Part shown: positions 59,373 through 64,000 of the stretch, piece after piece
Layout: each line of letters starts with the position of its first letter
How positions within the stretch are numbered: position 1 is the stretch's first letter
Source: Lycorma delicatula
Taxonomy: Eukaryota > Arthropoda > Insecta > Hemiptera > Fulgoridae
Assembly (NCBI RefSeq): GCF_047948215.1
Contig: NC_134465.1
Coordinates: 18,868,022 to 18,932,021 of the forward strand
DNA length: 64,000 bases
Direction of reading: 5' to 3'
Notes under the pieces: model-generated
The model's database searches: none
What the model was told of the DNA's origin: nothing
The model's input: the letters and a program-made list of their open reading frames with translations, nothing else
Position numbers and translations under genes: made by a program

Positions 59373-59979
59373 ATTTACTACCTTGTACGAAATAAATGAA
59401 GTATTGTGATCGCGAAAAATTTCGGTTTTCAGATTTCAAAGGAAATATTCAATTGACCATCCCTGAATCAATTTTTACTATTTTCAGCGTGACGTCTATA
59501 CGTACGTATGTATTTCGCATAACTCAAAAACGATTAGCCGTAGGATGTTGAAATTTTGAATTTAGGACTGTTGTAATATCTGATTGTGCACCTCCCCTTT
59601 CGATTGCAATCGACTGTACTAAAAACGTCCAAAAAAGCCCAACATCTAAAAAAAAGGATTTTGGAATTTTTCTTAATTGCAGTGACAAGCCCTCATTGTG
59701 AGCTTTTCAACCATACATCATAAGCGGTACTTATTTTCATTGGTTTTACAGTTATAGCCAAATAAATTGATAATTAATGATATATTTTGATTCTACATGG
59801 GGAAGGCACATCGGTTCAAATCCGACTTCATCATTTTTGTAACTTTTTTTTTTTAAATTTAAATATACTGATTTATTAACAATTATTAATTCGATTGTAA
59901 AAAAAAATTACAATAAATAATAATTCAATAACGATAAAACAAAATATAATAGGCGTACAAGGAAGTCATGTGGTGTCAT
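59373..59979 (-). repeat. MITE-like repeat 'R4', copy 6
   Basis: Minus orientation: starts TTTACTACCTTGTACG, ends GCGTACAAGGAAGTCATGTG. The interior is well conserved, including ACGATTAGCCGTAGGATGTT and CGATTGCAATCGACTGTAC. The B-box-like GGTTCAAATCCGACTTCATC is on the plus strand here. Confidence 0.82.
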
Positions 59980-60540
59980 GACTTCCCCTTTTAAATTTTT
60001 TAAAAGGTTAAATACACTTATAATTGCGCAATATCTGATAATACGCCTATTAATAATATTTTACGAATTTATTTACAACAGAAAGTTTACATAAAAGATG
60101 CGATAAACGTAAGAAATTCTTACATACTTACTAAGCTCATTTAAAAAACGTGTGAAATACAAGATTTATTTTCTTTTATGTTAAATGTATTTTACAGCGT
60201 TTTTTTCTACCGCTTTCAGAATATAGTATAATGTTCTCAATTCTACCGGAATGTATATTTTCTTTCACACTTTTTACAAATATATTCAAGCTTTACCTTT
60301 CAATCATTAAATCGAGCGATTTCCATGAATGTATTTTTTAAATTTTGTACAGGAAATTCCTTTATTGATCCTATAGTATCTTTCTTTTATACAACATAAA
60401 TAGATTCTTTTTTTTTGGAAGAGCGGTAGAATAACATCTTTCATGATTGTGTAATGCACTGGAAACACAGATCAAAAAATGAATTAATATTTTTTAACTT
60501 AATTTAAAATTAAAATATGCCAAAAAATAAATGCATAAAG
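59980..60540. other. AT-rich, nothing recognised
   Basis: No frame or named repeat. Confidence 0.5.
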
Positions 60541-60664
60541 ATATGCTTCAGAGAATGAGGTGAATGATTTGTAGCGTGTGTGAAAATGCCATGCCTGACC
60601 GGAATGCGAACCCGGGACCTCCGGATGAAAGGACGAACCGCTATCACTCGCGCCACGGAGGCCG
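60541..60664 (-). repeat. SINE, family 1, lacking its 3' end
   Basis: On minus: GGCCTCCGTGGCGCGAGTGA head, CCCGGGTTCGCATTCCGGTC, TTTTCACACACGCTACAAAT, CTCATTCTCTGAAGC. It stops before the GGAGGTTAAA end. Its head abuts the 3' end of a minus-strand LINE. Confidence 0.85.
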
Positions 60665-60669
60665 GCACG

Positions 60670-61390
60670 CTAATACATTTTTTCCCCTGCCTCCCGGAAT
60701 CAGACCCCCAATTAAGCATGAACACGGCTCCGGGAGGTGCCTTTGGCTGTTGTCGCCAAACGAGGGAAATGCCAGACCCGGATATGCGTTTCCCGGCCTC
60801 AATCATCCGGCAACCGGGATTCGGTCTAACGGGGACATCCCCGAAGAGTCGCCCCACCGGGACTCAGTCTTTTAGGTCAGGGGCTTGAGAGTCCCCGAAC
60901 TTCATCACTACCGTTCACCCGTGCAAGCACGGACGAACGGCAGCTCCGTACGGAGCTGTTCCTTACACCCTCCCTTCACGATATTTCAGTTGCAGTATTC
61001 CCGATACAAACCCCGTCATAGTGTCGAAGTCCACCGAAATGCGTAACACCGCTTCAACGATTGTCCCCACCTCGAGATGCCCAGTTACGGCAGTACAGCC
61101 GCGGCATTCCTCGTCTCACCGTGGGCACTGGAATATCACGTGTTCTGCCGTGTCTAACTCCAGACAGTAGGGGCAGAAGGGGTCTTCAGCTCTTCGTCCA
61201 CACAGGTGTGAACGAAAGCCCCATAGCCGTTCAGGAATTCTGTCAGCCAGAATCCCGGTTTGCCAAACTTACTCTCGGCCCCCGGCTCAATGTACGCGAT
61301 CAAACGATGCGTCCACCTACTTCGTGGATGCATCCCCCGTGGCTTTCCGATCCCTATAGACAGTTGTGTTGGCTCGGTAATACATTTAGC
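60670..61390 (-). pseudogene. R1/I-type LINE ORF2 C-terminus and 3' UTR
   Basis: Minus-strand frame with one in-frame stop: HLCGRRAEDPFCPYCLELDT, AEHVIFQCPR (a complete CCHC knuckle: C-x2-C, H, C), then DEECRGCTAV, TGHLEVGTIVEAVLRISVDF, TMTGFVSGILQLKYREGRV and a stop at about 60970. A GC-rich 3' untranslated region extends to about 60670. The RT is missing; the right limit near 61390 is a 5' truncation. The knuckle and downstream helix order are typical of R1/I-group ORF2. Confidence 0.8.
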
Positions 61391-61980
61391 TCAGCGAAAT
61401 TACACGTAGTTGTAAAAAAGAAAAATATGAATTCCAATCAAACAAAAACGATGTCCTATTTTTACAAATAACTGTTTTAAATTAAGTTATATACGTTCAG
61501 ATGTGTCGTGCTAATATACTAGTATCTTCTAATAAAATAGTACTCTATACGACTATGAAATTTTGAATACAAATCAATTACCACAGCACTGTCTTATGTT
61601 CAATTAAGCTAAAACGGAATTGCCTAAAAGTCTGTACAATTACCGTAGTTTACCGTTCCAAAAAAAAATGTGAAAATGAAATCCAGATACAAAAATGTAA
61701 GTAAAACATAATACATACTCATCATTGCTGTATTTTTCGACAACATTCGGTACTGAAGTGTCCGTAAAATAATAGTGGGGCTGTAAATGGTTATAGCTTC
61801 GGAAGAAAGTATTGTAAAGCGATGAACTATACGTTAAATCATTGATTCTGAAACATTTTCGCCCACCTCCCACATTGAGAATCAAACATTTTCCAGCGCC
61901 CCCAAAATTTTTAAATTACCATTTATTAGAAATCATAATTTCAATTGCTGCTTTTAAGATGCGCTCTTAAAAACATCAAT
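61391..61980. other. AT-rich, nothing recognised
   Basis: No frame or named repeat. Confidence 0.5.
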
Positions 61981-61985
61981 TAAAA

Positions 61986-62257
61986 GGTTTTAGTATAGCT
62001 TTAGTAACAAATTGTTAGATCTTGTAGCGTTGCAGTTATGAAATTTTGTTCATTTTGTGCCGAGATATTGAAATCTTTAATGATTGAGACTGTAACACGA
62101 TCTTGGGTAAAACTGAGAGCGGGTGATACATGTTGCAGTCTCAATCTTTAAAGATTTCAATACCTCGGCATAAAATGAACAAAATCCAAAAAACTGCATC
62201 GCTACACTAAAGACCTCACAATTTGTCATTAAAGATAGATCAACCAGATTAAAACCG
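61986..62257. repeat. Foldback element, about 112-127-bp arms
   Basis: 61986-62097 matches the reverse complement of 62131-62257: GGTTTTA, ACAAATTGT, TGTAGCG, GCAGTT, TTTTGTTCATTTT, GCCGAG, TATTGAAATCTTTAA, GATTGAGACTG, with a loop of about 33 bp. The inner 70 bp are close to identical, so it is younger than the 36-37 kb foldback. Confidence 0.82.
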
Positions 62258-62755
62258 TTTAATTTCCATATTTATTGTATCAATACGTTGCTTAGATCGG
62301 AAGATACGCAGCATTAAAGAAAAAAGTGGCCTTTTCTCTTTAGAATGGAATATTTCAGTTCAAAAAAATCATAGAAGCAGACAAAAAAAAAAATTGAAGC
62401 CAGGTAAAGTATTAAGATTTCAAACGATTTTAATGCAGTTTTCTGAAAAACTTTCGTTTCCCCCATCCGCTCGATCAAACACGAAGAAAATTTTCTTCTC
62501 ACTCACTTTTTTTTAAATTTGATGATTTTTGAAATCTGAAATATAGTATGAAATAGTAGAGTACTCAATCTTAATTTTTTTATTCGTCTCCTTATGTCAC
62601 TTGGTTGCAAAGCTAAAGTAGTTTCAATACAACCATTTTTCATCATAAAATATAGGTGTCCCTTTAATTTCTTTTACTAGTGTAGTAGATATTTAATTTT
62701 AGTTTAAAATATCAAGAAAACATCATTTTTTTAATCAGCATTCGCCTTTCTTTTT
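62258..62755. other. AT-rich, nothing recognised
   Basis: No frame or named repeat. Confidence 0.5.
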
Positions 62756-62761
62756 TTTCCT

Positions 62762-63034
62762 GTTTAGCCTTCGGTAATTACCGTTTAGATAATACTTCAG
62801 AGGATGAAATGTATGAGTGTAAATGAAGTGTAGTCTTGTACATTCTCAGTTCGACCGTTCCTGAGATGTGTGGTTAATTGAAACCCGACCACCAAAGAAA
62901 ACCGGTATCCACGATCTAGTATTAAAATCCGTTTAAAGTATATGCCTTTATTAGGATTTGAATGTTGGAACTCTCGACTTCAAAATCAGCTGTTTTGCGA
63001 AGATGCGTTCACCACTAGAACAACCCGGTGGGTC
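62762..63034 (-). repeat. SINE, family 2
   Basis: On minus: CACCGGGTTGTTCTAGTGGT head, CATTCAAATCCTAATAAAGG near the B box, CACACATCTCAGGAACGGTC, then CATCCTCTGAAGTATTATCT and TACCGAAGGCTAAACA. A full-length copy with a well-preserved tail. Confidence 0.87.
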
Positions 63035-63239
63035 AACCAGCCATCGCCTTCCTATACCGCCTGAACGCCCCCTATTTTCTGTTGGCCTTCTACCGTCCCT
63101 ACTGAAGGCATCCAGCGTCCACATTAGGGCGTTATCGCCTACTTTGAGAACGAATGAGTTAAACGAAAGAAAAACACTCCTAGGTTATCAGTGCCAAAGG
63201 AAGCGCAAGCGTGTTGTTTGCAGTACACGCAAGTAGCAA

Positions 63240-64000
63240 TGCACGTTAGTCATCGTATTTCCGGAGCAGAGGAAGGTTCAATGTGTGTTGTGGCTTGCTA
63301 TGTTTGAATCGGTTAGGCGTGAATATCGTTGTGCGTACAATGAAAATATTCCCCGCAAAGAAACAGGCAGCCTAGTGAAGGAAACACGTTCAGGACGGCC
63401 ATCAGTAACTGATGAAACGATTGAAGCAGCGGAAACAAGTTTCTTCCGTATCCCGAAGAAATCCGTGCAGAAGTGTTCTAGGTAGTCGGGTATTCCTAAA
63501 AGAACTGTTCATAACGTGTTAAAAAGACGATTATGTTTACCGCGAACAAAACGCAAGTGTTACAACTTTATCCGCAGGACAAAGTGAAACGATCTGATTT
63601 TGCTGTAGACATTCTGAATAAGTTAGAACAGGATGATGATTTTTTAAACGAGTTGATTTTCATTGATGAAGCAACGTTCCGTTGTTTCTGGACGAGTTCA
63701 TCGGCATAATTTCCGTATATTGGGTGCCGAACCTCCACTTGACGTTATTTAACATCAGCATGACAGTGAAAAAAAGAATGTAATGGTCGTTATTGAACGA
63801 GACAAAGTTATCGATCCCTTATTTTTTGCTGAAAAAACAATAACGGGAAACATCTTCCTGGGTATGATAGAAGGGTATTATCGTCCCAAATACCGGAGAA
63901 TTTCATTTCCCATTTAAACGGAGTTTCTCTACGTTTTGCTGCAATCGTGCCGGTTTTCTTTAACGAAACATTTATTCAGCGACGGGTTGGACAAGGATGG
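63240..64000 (+). pseudogene. Tc1/mariner-like transposase (DUF4817 group), runs off the window
   Basis: The longest copy of this group. The order is MFESVRREYRCAYNENIPRK (DNA-binding region with the helix shortened), TGSLVKETRSGRPSVTDETI (linker), IPKKSVQ, SGIPKRTVHNVLKRRLCLPR (second helix-turn-helix), LIFIDEATFR (first catalytic aspartate and glutamate), VHRHNFRILGAEPP, KKNVMVVIERDKVIDPLFFA and TITGNIFLGMIEG. Stops and at least two frame changes show that it is dead. The second and third catalytic aspartates would lie beyond 64000. The final bases, RRVGQGW-like, match the segment before the third aspartate in related proteins. Confidence 0.8.

Noticed and set aside
60510..60888. 100-codon open frames across the SINE and LINE end
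   Set aside because: They cross an element boundary and are GC-driven; the real coding remnant is the minus-strand zinc-knuckle region at 60970-61210.

Overview
The window reads as insect nuclear DNA, most likely from a sap-sucking hemipteran-type genome. It is strongly AT-rich, has no operons or bacterial signals, and is packed with decayed Tc1/mariner transposons, 5'-truncated non-LTR retrotransposons (LINEs), tRNA-derived SINEs, Helitrons, MITE-like repeats and long microsatellites. No intact protein-coding gene is present. Three short stretches look like possible host exons (25092-25136 minus, 44614-44697 minus, 45682-45895 plus), so part of the window may be intron. The species assignment is inference from repeat content only.

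Layout. 0-6 kb: a LINE 3' end, one SINE of each of two families, and an internally deleted mariner with recognisable terminal inverted repeats (TIRs). 6.0-6.7 kb: a 130-bp tandem array with a SINE inserted in its third unit, with a clear target-site duplication. 6.85-10.16 kb: a 3.3-kb element with about 270-bp TIRs. It contains a run of imperfect palindromes with GAATTC or AGATCT cores, and an open reading frame (ORF) resembling the C-terminus of the double-jelly-roll capsid-like proteins seen in Polinton/virus-like elements. 10.3-12.6 kb: a composite Helitron. 13.5-18.6 kb: LINE remnants of two lineages, one inserted into an older repeat. 20-29 kb: MITE-like repeats, SINEs, LINE ends and a Helitron. 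31-34.4 kb: a transposase remnant of the DUF4817-associated type and a mariner interrupted or joined by a second mariner. 35-38.5 kb: a roughly 1-kb foldback element, a tandem duplication, large dinucleotide tracts and a perfect 23-bp-arm hairpin. 39-43 kb: SINEs, a MITE and a hAT-like MITE. 44-48 kb: candidate exons, microsatellites, a mariner and a Helitron. 48-64 kb: further MITEs, mariners, LINE ends, Helitrons, a second foldback, and a DUF4817-type transposase running off the right edge.

The elements do not form a pathway. They record successive transposition: SINEs depend on LINE machinery, MITE-like repeats on autonomous DNA transposons, and several elements sit inside older ones. All nine Tc1/mariner-type remnants are on the plus strand, while nine of eleven SINEs are on the minus strand. 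The most unusual feature is the 6.85-10.16 kb element with its palindrome array.
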